A stretch of DNA of 64,000 nucleotides, from NCBI GenBank assembly GCA_035222895.1, contig JAVYIG010000415.1, forward strand, positions 248,001-312,000, read 5' to 3'. The DNA is from Strongylocentrotus droebachiensis. Its lineage: Eukaryota; Echinodermata; Echinoidea; Camarodonta; Strongylocentrotidae. Position numbers and translations under genes: made by a program. Each line of letters starts with the position of its first letter. The stretch's first letter is position 1. Below the pieces are notes generated by a model. The model was not told where the DNA came from. It made no database searches and saw only the letters and a program-made list of their open reading frames with translations. Of this stretch, positions 31,117-44,447 are shown in pieces.

Positions 31117-33330
31117 TTATAGATATATTTATATTGAATTGAAAATAATTGTTTGTAGTCGGGGTGCTATGTAAAACTTGAGCTGGTAGATCAAGGGCAA
31201 GTCACTAAACAACAGTTGCAGTACACAGTCCTTGCTTGAACCAAGTGAGCAGAGCAAAACCTGATCAACATTTTGAAAAGCATATGATTCTTAAATGGAA
31301 AGTCCACACATCAGAAAAAAGAGAGAAATAGCCCATAACAGGATAAAGGATAATATATTCATGGGTTTTTAAACTTGTAATCAATCTAAAAAACTTCTGA
31401 ACTTGATTCTTTATCAGATAGCTTTCTCTCAAACTTCATTAATCCGTTTCTCTCATTCTCTATATTATCAAAGTCAACTTGTTGCCAAGATGGACTTGCT
31501 CTCAAAGATATCAAGTTACACCAAATAATTAGCATTTGAATTGCAAGACTTCTTAAATTTGCATTTTTAATGCCATTCGATTCAGAGTCAGAATGAAACT
31601 AAATCTTTGTTAAACTAGATAATACCATTTTGTTTGAGCAAGTAGTATTGTCTATAGCTCCATTAAAGGTTCATGTATATCCATGTATAGCACCCAAACT
31701 ATAAACAATTTAATATATATTATGCATAGTAATGATTAAAAAGAAAAAAGGGATTAGATTGAGAGTGTGTATTCACTATCTAATGATTTTCTATACATTA
31801 TAATGAAAAGCAGCAGATTAAATAATTAACCATGTGGGTTATATGAAGTTTGCCCTTTGACGTGTAAAACTGTTTCTCAGAATATATGTCACTGCACCAC
31901 AAGACATAATGGTAAAACCAGAATTTTGTGACATAAAGGTTGCGATTTGTCAAGCAGGCTCGTTTCACCACTAAGTGAAGCTTTGCTAATCTTGATGATT
32001 CATGCAATTTACTAAAGATTCTGTTTTTCAGTATTTGTCACATTCAGATATCTTGAATATTAGGATGAGCTTTCAATATTGAGCCTGAAATCTTTGCTCC
32101 AAATTTTGAGGTATGAAATATATTATCCTTCCCCAATAAAATGACACATCAATTATCTTCTTTTTTTTCCTTTTTTTTTTAACCTTTTGAAATTTATGCA
32201 AACATATATCAAACTGATACTGGGTCAATGGAAGACAGACTATTGATAATATTTATTTCAGTTTCATATTTAAAAAAAAATTGTTTGTATCATTATTTTT
32301 GGTCCCCCCCCCCCTTCTGCAAACGATAAACAGTTCTATAAGTACTGCCTTTGAATAACATTTACATGATGTTTTATTGTTTCCAAACCTGTCATTCGCA
32401 GGCTATGAAAATTCAGATGTTTTATGGTAGAAACCTTACGCAATGAGTGTGCTTCTTAGAAAGGGGTCTTCTAGTAGTTTTGGTCCTCTATTCTCTTCAA
32501 ATGGTGTTCAAATGTATTTAAAATAGAAAAACAAAATAAAAGTAATGTTTTGCATAAGCAGCAATTGCCAAGATGTTTTATCAATGCATATTCGCAAATC
32601 AATATTGTCAAACTTAATTTTTACCAAAATTCGACATAAATAAAATGATTCTCTCAAATATGAATCGTCTTTTCAAGCATTATGTCAATATATTCCAAAC
32701 AATTCACCATCCTTAACTTTAAGTTTATCAGGGTTTTGTTTTTAAAATTTCACATGTGTGTGCAGAGGTATTGAAAAACGATGTCTTGATATGTCAAGAG
32801 AATAAAAGGAATAAAAGTATATATCTCTGGTTAAGTCTTATGTTCTTGTTAATGTGAATTATAAGCAGTCATACACCTGGGTCAATTTATGGAAGGAATG
32901 ATAGGCATCAGATAGAAGGATAGAAGGACAGAAAAAGAAAAGGAGGAAAGGGAGGGGAGAGATAGAGAGAGAAAGAGGGTGAGAGGGGAAAGGGTTAGGC
33001 AGGGAGGGGATAGTGATATAGAAGGGGGAGGGGCCAAAACAAGTAAAGAAGGATAGAGAGAAAGACAGAGAAAGAGAGAGAGAGGGGGGGGGGGGGGAGA
33101 ATCAAAGAAATGGAGAGAGATTGAAAAAGTGAGAGAGGGAGGAAAGAAAAGACCAAGAGAAATTACGGGAGAAGTACTGAGGAAATGATAAGGAGATAAT
33201 ATGGAGGGGGGGTGTGAGGTTTGGGCAGGAAGCAAAATAGTGAAGAGGCTATGGGGATGCAAGAAGTGCAAAGGGGTAAAAGAGTGAGAGAGGGGGGGGG
33301 GGGGGGGGGGGGAGGGAGTCATCAGATATA
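31117..33330. other. PDHX 3' UTR and downstream flank
   Basis: AT-rich to about 32.9 kb, followed by a GA/G-rich purine tract (32930-33320) with poly-G runs. The long minus-strand open frame across that tract is low-complexity Pro/Ser/Leu and is not a gene. Confidence 0.55.
32811..32825 (+). terminator. PDHX: Candidate PDHX polyadenylation signals
   Basis: Two AATAAA motifs (32811 and 32820), about 1.7 kb after the stop. Another AATAAA lies at 32135. Which is used cannot be told from sequence. Confidence 0.35.
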
Positions 33331-33949
33331 TTGGTGGAGAAACTCAAAATAGAAGTACCATCTTAAAAGTGATGGGTGAGAAATGGGGGGGGGGGGGATA
33401 CAGACAAACAGACCTAGACACACATGCATGTGGATGTAGAAAGTAACCCATGAATTATTTAGTGTAATTACAACAACCAAAATTAAAGCTTTTTTGCTTT
33501 CATTCTGATTTTCATATACAATATTATAAGGAGGAACATAATTTTTCTTACAGTATAAACATTAAACATCCAAAATGATATAGTACATATTTAATCAAGT
33601 ATACAAATTGTAATACAATTCTACAATTTGGGAGAAGAAAAACAAAACATATTTTTCAATTTAGAAAAGTGCCTCCATTCGCTCTAGTCGAGCGCCCCCT
33701 TAGGTAGAGATATGTACATGATTGATGTTGGGCTTTTCCCGATTAAATTTCAAACAATTTCTTTTAAGTAGGAAAAAAGACTGGGGAAATTATAGAGCAC
33801 ATTTTTTTTTTTTGGTCCTAAAAAAAAATTCAATTTGCCCCCCCCCCAAAAAAACGTAAAAATCACGTGATTTTACATGATTTTTTTTCTCAAGGGGGGG
33901 GGGGGGGGGCGTGCCCCCCGCCCCCCCCCCCCCCCCCTGGATCCGCCAC

Positions 33950-34290
33950 TGGTGATGAGGACTAATGCCTTACCATATGGCGCTAGTGTATCGACTTGAT
34001 TTCGAATCCGAGATCTCCCGGTTACGAGACCACTGCTCTACCACTGAGCCATAAACTAGATACAGTTATTTATTCTTTATACGTCAATTTTCCTTTTTTT
34101 AAACAATTTAAAAGAATATTATAATCAATTATGAACGAAAGGGCAAATCTGAATAATACGATACCGTTTTGAACATATGAGGTATATACTCTGCATAAAA
34201 ACCAACAGAACCTTTCGTGGTAGGTATATACATTAGATGAAACAATATAAGATAGATTGAAATGAAAATATTTAGAAGTCAGATCAAGAA
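33950..34290 (-). mobile_element. tRNA-derived SINE-like repeat, copy 1
   Basis: On the minus strand TGGCTCAGTGGTAG (A box, 34051-34038) is followed by TGGTCTCGTAACC (anticodon-arm-like, CGT) and GGATTCGAAATC (B box). The flanking block 34068-34285 matches 55470-55690, for example AATACCGTTTTGAACA-like and CAACAGAACCTTT. Confidence 0.7.
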
Positions 34291-34617
34291 GAGTGATTGA
34301 TCTCATCTGGATCTGGTATGCGATATGATTCATTAAGAAATCTGAAGAAGAAGGGCCATCACAGTTTCCACTTGCTTGATAGCGTGATAGCACGGGGTGG
34401 GGCTAGATGATTAAAAAAAAAAAAACTGGTGATGGTGATGAATATGGTGATGATGATGTTGATTATAGTGATGATGAAAACGAAAATATGTTGATGTATA
34501 TATGTCTGACAAAATATTTATTCGGAGAAATATCCCTTGCCTTAAAATCAAAGAATCGTCATGAGTGATAGTGTCATTTTAAATAGATTTTGAATAAAGA
34601 AGGAGAATAATAATGCG

Positions 34618-34697
34618 AAGAAGAAGAAAAAGAAGAAGAAGAAGAAGAAGAAGAAGAAGAAGAAGAAGAAGAAGAAGAAGAAGAAGAAGAAGAAGAA
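34618..34697. repeat. (AAG)n microsatellite
   Basis: About 80 bp of near-perfect AAG repeats. Confidence 0.95.
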
Positions 34698-34699
34698 AG

Positions 34700-35930
34700 G
34701 GTTTATCGTACATACTTTGGCGGGTCTCCACTTGTTGCGGAGAATACTTATAGGCGGTAATTAAAGGATATTACGATTAATGCCAGATTCGGATTTGCCG
34801 AAGGGGGGGGGGGGGTAGCCCTCCTGCACCCCCATAAGGATTTTCTTTTCCGCGATTGCATAATGAACGCAACATATAATGCTCCAATCGGAAGAGGAGT
34901 GGTATGAAACGTTTATTTATGGTGTTGGATTTAGGTTATATTTGATATTCATGCAATTCTGCATGTGTTTGTAGTTTCCCTTTTCTCGAAAAAAACGCCC
35001 TTCAGTAAGGCACTATCCACCAACTCCACCGCCCGCCACTGTTGATGTAAGGGATTATCACATGAGGTTCAATTTCTAATTTCCAAATGAAATTGTACTC
35101 ATTGTTAATGAGTAAAATTGATTCCAAATTCACTTTTGAAAGAGCTTGAAACAATGTATACATAATGTACTGCTATATACCATAATTATGCACTATATTC
35201 AGTAAGATAGTAAACATCTGCCTTCAAAGGGACAGAGATTCCTGGAAACACAGCCCACAGATACGTTTAGTTCGTTTGCTTTTAGTCTTTTGTTTGTCTT
35301 TTTGTTTCATTTCCGAACAACGTTTGTCTTCCGATAAACACGCCAAATGTTGCATGAGTTATGACGTAATCATGGCACTGACGTTAACTTTGTGCTCTTT
35401 GATTACATGAGTGGATAATTAATTCACGTGTGAGTCATATTAGGGATCACTTCGTTTTGGAGTGGATTTCCACGCTCAAGATTTCATTCTCGGAAGAATT
35501 ACTCAACCCCTGCTATGGAGTGCATTTAATCATAGACCTACTACAAATAATTAGTTGGGAGTAGATGTAACTCACAGGTGATGATCCTTAGGAGTCATAC
35601 TCCTCCACGAGTGGATTCCCTCTCTTTTGTATCATGTATACAGGTGTGTTGATAGTGAATACAAAAATAACAAGTCGGAAAATATAAAGGGATTGGAAGT
35701 CTTGCATAACCGAGGGAAGGTGGTTTGGGATGATTTTTCAATAGTCGTTTATCCCTGAATTAAATTCATGAAAACAAAAACAACTAATGGCTTCCCATCA
35801 TCCGTCTCCGTTGTTAATAATATAATGCAGATGAAGAGAAAAAACAGGATGGTTTGGATAATTATACTTCGAAGAATGAGTTCTATGACATAACAAATGT
35901 AAATTGTTTGCGTCGGTCTGTGACGGTTCC
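34700..35930. other. Non-coding stretch
   Basis: There is a poly-G run near 34803. No exon, tRNA or inverted-repeat element was seen. Confidence 0.45.
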
Positions 35931-36384
35931 AGTGTCTGATTGATTGATTGATTTTGATTGATTTTTATTCGACAAGCTTCCAACATACAACAATATACAA
36001 TAATAACAGATCAAAAATAAGTCAGCTTGAACAGGATAACCCACGAAATATCAAACAATCAAAAGCCAGGTACTTCCCCCACACGTGTATACTGGCAGGC
36101 TGAGTTAGGGAAAGAAACAAGACTGTTATAATCATGTATATTGAAGGCTATTCAGAGAGGAGGAGAGGAATATATAAAATAGAACAGCCCTTTATCACAG
36201 TTTCTTTTTATTAAGTGGTTCATCTTCAGTCTGATGACCAGACTAATCAGCCCACAAGCCTTAATCGGATTTTAATACGCTATTTAGCAAACAGCACCAT
36301 TAGGCCCATACCGATCAGGCTTAAAGAGCAGATTGAAGCCTGGGAAAGTCGACAATAATTTGAAAGCTTTTTGTATTACCTTTC

Positions 36385-36462
36385 CTTCTTACTCTTTCTT
36401 ACAGAGCATAGAGACATAATATGCGCTATATAATTACGGTATATTATTATTATTATTATGTT
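36385..36462 (+). repeat. LINE-type 3' tail remnant
   Basis: GAGCATAGAGACATAATATG, GCGCTATATAA and (TTA)n resemble the tail after the LINE remnant at 53775 (GCGCATAGAGACATGCAG ... TATGCGCTATG ... TTATTATTAT). Confidence 0.45.
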
Positions 36463-38230
36463 AGTATGAAAGGCTATCATAGACAAAAATATTCTCTGAA
36501 AAGAATGGCTCTCCATATACCCTACTCTTCGAAATATGACAGCAGCCAGAGGTTATTGACCACAATGAACTGCAAGCCACATGTTTGTGTAGGCCCTTAA
36601 TTTTATACATTTCGGTGTACTTTTAGAAATACTGGGCAATTTCCTTTTCATTTTGAGGATTCCTAAACCTCATGTAATTATATTATACACCAATACTATG
36701 TGCTACATGATCTGCCTTTTCCTATCGTTTCCAGACAGTTTCCTTCACGATGAAATCGCATGGTCACGCAGAATTAAACTTTATCTTTAAATCCGTCCTG
36801 TAATTACACATTAAAATGTAGTTCTAAAGGATCAGCGGCCAGGGTTTGAGACCTTAAGGAAACGCGACAACAAAAGACCAGAATGGGAAATCAGTCAATA
36901 TTTATCCATCTCCAATAGCCCGTGTTGTGTTGAAACGCAGAAAGAATGCAACGCGGTTCTTCTATCGGGGCTAATCGCTCTCTTATTCAATAAACATCAC
37001 TCCTAATATCGCCTAAATTGAAACTCCGTATACGAACTAAATTGGAGAGGGGTGTGCTGAGAAGTGCGGAGAATAATGAGGTACATTTAGCGTAAGAGCT
37101 GGACCAATTTTCTGATTGCAAAGTGAAGGGTTGCAACCTTGAAAGGACAAGTTACTAGTTCTTATAACGGATTTAAGGGTTAATTACTTCTAAAGAGAGG
37201 TCTTAGACAAGCTTGGGTGGACCAGCGGCGCTACATGATCGCTTTGGTAGAGATTGGAGGAGGGTAATTAGATGGAAATGGTCTTTTGTTGCCAGGGACC
37301 TTCCAATTGAGCCCATGGGGTCGTCGACTGTGACAGGTTAGTTCTCAAAGGTCCTATCCGTCGCTACTACCGTGACCATTCACTCACCCCTTGAATCAAA
37401 TGACTCTCTGATAGAATATTGATAGGCCATTGGAAAATAAAGAAAAGAAAGAGTGACAGTTATAGTCTGAAAAGAGACAGAAAGCGGTTGGAAAAGGGGT
37501 AACTTTTCCTTTTAAGAGATTATCATCTTTGGAGTAAATTGGAGACATGTTTCTGCACGTTTGAAATAAATGAAACTAATGGATTGCGGTTCCCATCGCC
37601 CTCATACCGGATTATAACTAATCAATCGAGGAAAATTGGAGACAAGTTTCTGCACGTTAATGAAGTGAAACTTCTGAATATTTCGTTTGCCCATCATTAG
37701 ACGATACAGCTGAATATTCAATTCTTCTAAAGATCATGGATTTTCGGGAAAATACAAGCGGGTCGACGAAGAACCATGCACCGCAAGTCATTCATACGGC
37801 ATGACTCGAGCTCGAGATAAGAGTATGATTTATGAAACTTCTATCTCGGCTGTTTATAGGATGTTTAATTCACGCTGAACTACTCCTGAAACACGACAGT
37901 GAATTTAGTTTTATAGCTCAGTGAACTTGTCTAAAACCACACCAAAAATTATTTTGAGGCCAATTTGGATCTATTGACGCACAGTTGTCTTTTAAGGAAT
38001 ACAAGAGTAATTTGATATCGAGCAAGAAAAGATTCAAATCACTTCGTGAATTCGTATGATTATACGGTCTTTGCAACTGTGGCAATAGCTTGTGGACGTC
38101 ATTTTAGGGCCTATAACAGTTTTCTGCAGTCGTGTTGGAGTACTCTTCTAACTACTGCATTGGTTTGCGTCTTTGAAGTTGTGTTTTCTGAATCCTCGAC
38201 GACAAAATTCCTTGGCCTGGATGAATGAAA
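36463..38230. other. Non-coding stretch
   Basis: Sequence of unremarkable composition. Short open frames only, with no domain or splice context. Confidence 0.45.
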
Positions 38231-38785
38231 TTATTTCGCCCGAGTCTTCTGAGAGTTTTCCAGTGAGTGACGGGTGATCACCCCGGAGGAACACAGGGGG
38301 AGAGGTCGGGAGCGCGGCCCGGGGTCAACGCGACCAATTCCGGTCGTTCGACCACTGCACTGTGAGGTCTGGGAGTCGTTCTGCTAAGCAGACGACATCC
38401 AACGCATCTCGAATTTTTTGTGCGTCGCGCGTCGCCCGGAGAACGCCATTTTTTGCGGTTGGAGGAAAAAGCTTGACGCGAAAGTCTTCAGAACTTGTGA
38501 CTTGTGGACTGATTGACCTTGTCATGTAAAGGGTCAGGATCGATTATCATTTGGAATTAAAAACTACGCGTGACAGGCTTACCACGGATTCTCTCGCACA
38601 AGTTTTCGTTTCATTTTCTTCGCGCGTCCACCAACTCGATCGTGTTTGCTGCCAGTCTCCGCAGCTGATTGACAGGCTTCCCCCGTCGAGTTGACGCCGA
38701 TAGCCTAGGGGGAGAGTAGCCGCATCCCTCGGTGCCACAAATCCGCTAATCGTTGAGAATCCCCATGGTGACATAAACTAACAGG
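38231..38785. promoter_or_regulatory. GC- and CpG-rich block
   Basis: Composition rises well above the flanks (for example AGCGCGGCCCGGGGTCAACG near 38310), with many CG pairs. A plus-strand donor-like CAG|GTAATTC follows at about 38782. It could be an unannotated promoter with a 5' UTR exon. No coding frame is supported on either strand. Confidence 0.25.
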
Positions 38786-40270
38786 TAATTCTACTATCAT
38801 AACCTAAAACGGACCCCTGAAATCCGTGCAATAATAGAGACGAAATGCCCATCTCGCTCACGAAAAATGCCAGTGATTGTAGTAAGTAATTGTAAAGGTC
38901 ATAAGGCCGTGGACACATGTACGTACTAAACTAGCCATAAGCAGAGCTGATGAACAAAAACGGTTTTCAGCAGAAACGAGATCATCTTTAAGAATAGACA
39001 GATAGCCTTTGTATTCATTTCATTTTTGCATTGTATGAGCTCGAAGATAATATTGAATATAAAATACATGCAGGATTATTAAACGAGGACCAAACAAGAG
39101 CGATTGACGAAAAATTCGTATTCCGGTGGACGTACTAACATCATTCTCGAGCTACTGCAATGGAGTGTTAATCTTTGAACTTTTTCTCTACTGACGAAGC
39201 CTGAATTTAAAAAAAAATTATCAGAAAATACTGCGCTGAACTTTAGCCTTCAGAGAAAAGGAACAACGAATAAGGACGCCAAAATATACCAGAATCCACA
39301 TTATTGTAAGTTTATAATGGCAAAATACCAATGACCACTAAATTCTAAAGAACTGAAAGAAAGTTTAGAATATATTGTTGACGTTTCCCCCAGCTTGTAT
39401 CTTTGTGCTCTCGATGGATGCATACCCCAATAATTATTTTTGAACAATTGGATCGGTTTGACTGCGCAGACTGAGGATGACTTGACGCGAGTTCTTCAGC
39501 GTCAAAGACTTTGATAACGACAAAAAACAAAGGTAAATTTCATTTAATTTCAGCCCATTTGCTCAAGAGGCGTCATTTTAGACGTAGTAAACTCGTACTG
39601 TGTCAGAGACCAGCGTCAGAGAGTGGTGCAGTTATTGACGCATCTTGTGAAAGTGCCCTCATACAGAGGAATTATTGCGTCAACTTTCTGGCTTATGGGT
39701 CAATTTTACCACCAAAATAATGCTTGGTGAGCACATGAAGTGACGCAATCGAAAGTACACCTCGCGCGCAATGGGCTTTATTAATACATGGATATGGCAA
39801 AGTTGTAACAGTTCTTGATTTATCGCATATGATTCTAGACATGTTTGTTGAATTTGAGAAAATGTTAAAGGAGACTCCAATTATTCACTTTACTCTCTTT
39901 ATGCACAAGAGTTGAATTGTTAAAAAGTTGAATTTTAGGAGACGTATTTCGATTTGGAGTTGAATACACTTTAAAATTATGGTGGAACCCCTTTGAAGTT
40001 GTTGCTGAATTACTCTTTTTAAAGTGGATTCCACTACTTTTGAGGCTTGTTTTCACTTCAAAAGTGAGCGATCCGTGATCATGCTCAGAAGTACGACTCC
40101 CTCAAAAGTGGATTTAGTACGAAAGGCCCAGATCCATTCAAAATCAGAATAAATGATGCAAACTGTTTCATTTACGATCCAATTCGCTTTCATCATAATC
40201 ATTTTATTGACCCAATTCTTTGAATGAATGGAAATATCCCCAAATTCGATCATCATGGTGACGTCATTGA
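38786..40270. other. Non-coding stretch
   Basis: No exon or mobile element was recognised. Confidence 0.4.
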
Positions 40271-40275
40271 AATGA

Positions 40276-40405
40276 GAGAAAAAGAGAAAGAGAAAGGGAA
40301 AGAGAAAGAGAAAGAGAAAGAGAAAAAAGAGAGAAAGAGAAAGAAAGAAAAAGAGAAGGAGAAAGAGAAGGAGAAAGAGAGAGAGAGGGAGAGAGAGGGG
40401 GAGAG
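40276..40405. repeat. (GAGAAA)n purine tract
   Basis: About 130 bp of GAGAAAGAGAAAG variants. The Lys/Glu and Ser/Leu open frames over it are artefacts. Confidence 0.9.
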
Positions 40406-41637
40406 ATGCCTAAGTCACTGACATGTAAGACATTACCCCCTTCACATTTTGTTTCTTGTGAGTTAATTATTAGGCCATGGTTAATGATAACATTAAGTTG
40501 TAATTTATATAATATCAACGACATTATTAATATATATATATATATTTTTGTATACAGTTGTAATTTGTATAGAGTCAACAACACGGGAATTATATCAAAT
40601 CGGAAAGATTAGCCCAACTGCCGAGGTCATTGAAACCCAGGCTCGTGCGTCAGTGATTATCGATGAATAAACGTCAATTAAGCTCGTAATAGCCGTTTGT
40701 GCTATTTTGCCCCTCATAATTTAGCCTCATGATAGGAATAAAATGCCCTGAATATTGAGAGGGGGTGGGGTGGGGTGATGGCGGCTGAGGTGGTGGTGAT
40801 TGGAAGTGGGGGGGGGGGGGGGTTTAAGTCAAACGACTGATTTTTTCCAGTGTTTGAAATGACACACTGCCCTATTGAAAGGGGTATTCTTTATATTTAT
40901 GCAAAAAACATTTCTCAGAACATAGGAAAATAAGAAGCAAAACCTGCATCAAAAGCCCGACACGAAATTAACTAATATCGAATTTCACACTTTCTATAGG
41001 ACAAGAGTTATAATTACTTTGCATGATTGGAAATGAGACTGCTATAGGTCAATGTGACTCTCTAATCGGCGGATTGGTCATTCGACTGTGACGTAGCTAT
41101 GGACTCTTCCATTCGGTTACACATTTAATTCAGTTTCTCACCAACGTACAATTCCCCACGTGGCTCTACTGCTCTACGAATGACAATTTATGAAGAAATA
41201 TAAACAAGTAATACAGTAAGCCTTATTTTGCGTTGGATCAGGTAAAACATTTTGCTGACATTGCATCATTTTGACTTCATTAATTCATCAGCTTTTAAGC
41301 TTCCATCAAGCTTAGTGATCTCAAACGAGAAAATAAAATATCGTAACCTCTAATTAAAATGGTATACCCGAGTTTGTAACTTTTTCACCATTGTGAAGTG
41401 CCCACCTGAATTATGTTCCCTAGGAGCAACCTGGTTATAGTCATTATGTAGGATTTCCATTACTTCAATGCTGATTTAATTTTTCATTAATTCGTCTTAG
41501 AAAGACTGTCATGAGACCATTACCTAATTGTCTTCAAATACACTTTGTATTAATTCATGTTATTCCATTTGGAAAAAGAAGTGTACGCAATTGACATTTT
41601 TTTATTTTTTTCTTTAACCATTTATTTGGAACCATTT

Positions 41638-42330
41638 GGGACCTGTCTTATAAACAGTTGCGATTAATCGCAATTTTATTTGCGATCGATATCGGTCGCA
41701 ACTATATACATAAGAGACAGGACACTTTAAAGGTACTATGTCCCATTTGCGACCCCAAATGAAAAAGTTAAATTCAATTGCATTTGAAAGATAATACTAA
41801 TTTAGAACTTCCCTAAAAAAGGTGGGGCTTGAAAATGTCTTCAAGTGGGAAAATAACGACTATTAGTTGTCAAATCGACTTTAGGGCTACAGAGCCCAGA
41901 AGTAATAGTCTTGATTTTCAGACAATTGTACCGAATTGTCATACGTTTTATGCTGCGCAAAGATTCAATCAGTTTAATCTTGGCCATCACAAGAAGTGGG
42001 TTATTGATGTAGAAAAATGCTCATGTACCCTTTACAACTATTTTCATATAATGTTATTACCAAAGAAGAAAAAAGCCAATCAGTCACTCAATAGTGTCTG
42101 ACAGTGAAGTCTAGCAAGTAAACGGGTTTCCTTGCATAATTTGAATATGAGGACACTGCTAACGTTTAAATTTCACAGATAGGACATACATGACATATTC
42201 ATAATTCCTGCAAAGTTCTACAGAATTTGAGGTTGGCTGCAAAAGGGACATAGTACCTTTAAACTTGCGATATGTTGGAGGACTTGCGATTGATTCATAT
42301 CAGTCACGACTGTTTATAAGACAGGGCCCT
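41638..42330 (+). mobile_element. MITE family B copy interrupted by a family A MITE
   Basis: The outer ends are GGGACCTGTCTTATAAACAG and, in reverse, CTGTTTATAAGACAGGGCCC. The inner 41727-42262 is a family A insertion. Without it, the flanks rejoin into a sequence matching the 51053 copy. Confidence 0.75.
41727..42262 (+). mobile_element. TTAA MITE family A, copy 2 (nested)
   Basis: The ends are TTAAAGGTACTATGTCCC and GGGACATAGTACCTTTAA. It is 536 bp including both TTAA. It carries a 90-codon open frame (41829-42098) shared in part with the other copies. Confidence 0.85.
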
Positions 42331-42331
42331 G

Positions 42332-43187
42332 AAAAATAAAAAGCGGTCCAGGTCGAAAACTCAAGAACTTAAAAAAAAAGAAAGGTAATCCGAGATGCCG
42401 GAATACTAATAAGGCATTTAATAGCTTTATAGGAAAATCTAAATATACACAGTATATGATCTGATTTCGCGGAACCCTTGTAAATGAATAATGATTACAG
42501 AGATTTATCCGTCTTCCAACTTTTCAAAAAATATTGAAACCAATTGAAACGCAAGAAAAAGTAATAAGTATATCGACATCGGCTTAAAATAACCATGATA
42601 ACAAAAACATATCCTTTCAAAAGTACAACAACCTTAACATTTCGTCTTCTATCCATTTCCTTGCCCTTCACGAGCCCAAATGTCACTGACTTGGTAATGG
42701 TGTTTACATGTCTGTAGGAAAAGGTGAATGCCATGTTTATGTTGGTGAGTTTGCCATTTCTTTATCGCTTCATATAAAATCGATCATGAGCGAAGTTCAC
42801 TGTCGGCGAAACGCAAATTGTTTACAGAAAACTTCCGTCCTGTTAATCAAATTGCATAATATTATGGACATGTTAAAAAGGTTTCTGGATTGCCAAATTG
42901 AGAAAGCAATTACGATCGGCCATGAAGTGCCCGATAATCAGAAAGTTATACAAACAGTGGTATCATCAACCTTCACGAAATGATTTGGTTTTCAAAATGT
43001 CAATGGTTGTGATAGTTCAATGTGGCTAAGAATAAATCGGTTTGTTGAACTTGAAGATAAAGAAAATGAGAAGTCCTTTATTTCGAAAGCATAAAAGGGG
43101 CGATATATTCAGCGTGTAGAATTGTCTCCGTTGATTAAGGAATTAATAATTTGTCATTATCGTATTTTGTATAAATGTATTGTGTAG
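42332..43187. other. Non-coding stretch
   Basis: No supported exon. Short frames near 42500-42980 lack a domain or a strong splice context. Confidence 0.4.
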
Positions 43188-43390
43188 AGGTGTTGTGGTC
43201 CAGTGGACAAGTCTCCGGACTGTATAAAACACAAGGTACAGGGTTCGAACCCTGTTGCAGCACTAATGTATTTTGGCAAGACATATTTTTATCTACATTT
43301 GCCATTCTTCAGCCAAATGAGGCATGTGAATATTTTATTGGTACCTGGCCGTTATTAATTCCTTAAAATGTTCGAACGCTGGCAGGAGTT
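43188..43390 (+). mobile_element. tRNA-derived SINE-like repeat, second type, copy 1
   Basis: GTGTTGT and GCAGCAC form a 7 bp acceptor-like stem around TGGTCCAGTGGACA (A box) and GGGTTCGAACCC (B box). The anticodon arm is degenerate, so this is not a functional tRNA. Its downstream body (CAAATGAGG, AAATGTTCGAACGCTG) matches 58565-58605. Confidence 0.7.
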
Positions 43391-44447
43391 TCAATGCAAT
43401 GTTTGTGGAAGGATTTCTTTGTTGATTTGTTTTATGAAGTGCTTAAGTCTGTATTTTCCTTCTCATTTGTTTCACCTTGTTTCATCAAATTATTATCAGA
43501 TTGTTTACCGCATCATCGGAAATTTACCTTTGAACTTTTGGATATACTCGATGTGCCCTCTTCCGGGGCTACTATTTGGCCCCAAATAGGTTATTCCAAT
43601 TTTCAGCAAACGACATCTCTATCTTAAAAAAGAGATATAAATTTGTATTTTTCCCTAACAGGGTCAACTTGCTTAGAATTATTATGAAGTCGATCGCTCA
43701 AATGAGAAATTCGAAGTTTACTGCGCATGCGCTTCGAAAAAAAGTGGACGAAAAATGATAAAATAAAAGAAAAAGCGAAAGGAGATAGGATTGAAATGGG
43801 GATTGAGATGAGAAAGGGGAGGTAGGGAAGGGGGGGGGGGGGGGTGTCGGAAAGCGAGCAGGCAGAATAGGGGAATTATAGCCGGTAATATTTTTGGTAA
43901 CATGTTTTTGAATAAATAAACAAACATAGCATATTTTGCTCGCAGTTGGAGATCAGCGAGTCGTTGGACGAGTTCGACGGTTGGTTTTCACAAGGCCATT
44001 TGTTTTTTTAGAGAGGACTCCGACGAATGTTAGTTTATCCAGGCTGTTGATTTTAAGTAGGTTAATGTTTCTCTTTTTCACCTCTCTCTATCGTACCCAC
44101 CAAGTATTTTCCTTATTAATTCTCAATATTCATCTTGCATTTCCGACAGAAAGTAGCTTGTTTTACCTTACTCGCTCATTCTGTTTCCCCCTCGATATGT
44201 CCTTTTTTTCCACCCCTCCGTTTTCAGTGTTCGATTGCTTACTCAAATTCTATTAAAAGCTCATTTTGTCTTCCCTGCTGATTTTTTTCTTCTTGGAAAT
44301 TAGTTAGATTGCTATTTCTCGAGAAAAAAGACCGCCTCCGCCAGTATGATTGTTCTTATACATAAAGAGAGATTGTGCGCGAAACAAAACGTTTTTGTTT
44401 CGTGGAATATTTTCGGATCAAAACAGAAGGAGCCCGGATTATAATTG

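Noticed and set aside
32882-33322. 146-codon minus-strand Pro/Ser/Leu frame
   Set aside because: It is a purine-rich low-complexity tract read backwards, with no domain or splice context.
38046-38228. 60-codon hydrophobic frame next to the CpG-rich block
   Set aside because: It is short, with no donor at its end and no homology.
40224-40584. Lys/Glu-rich and Ser/Leu-rich open frames
   Set aside because: They arise from the (GAGAAA)n tract.
43188-43265. Functional tRNA gene
   Set aside because: A and B boxes and an acceptor-like stem are present, but the anticodon arm does not pair, and relatives at 58482 and 61603 indicate a SINE.
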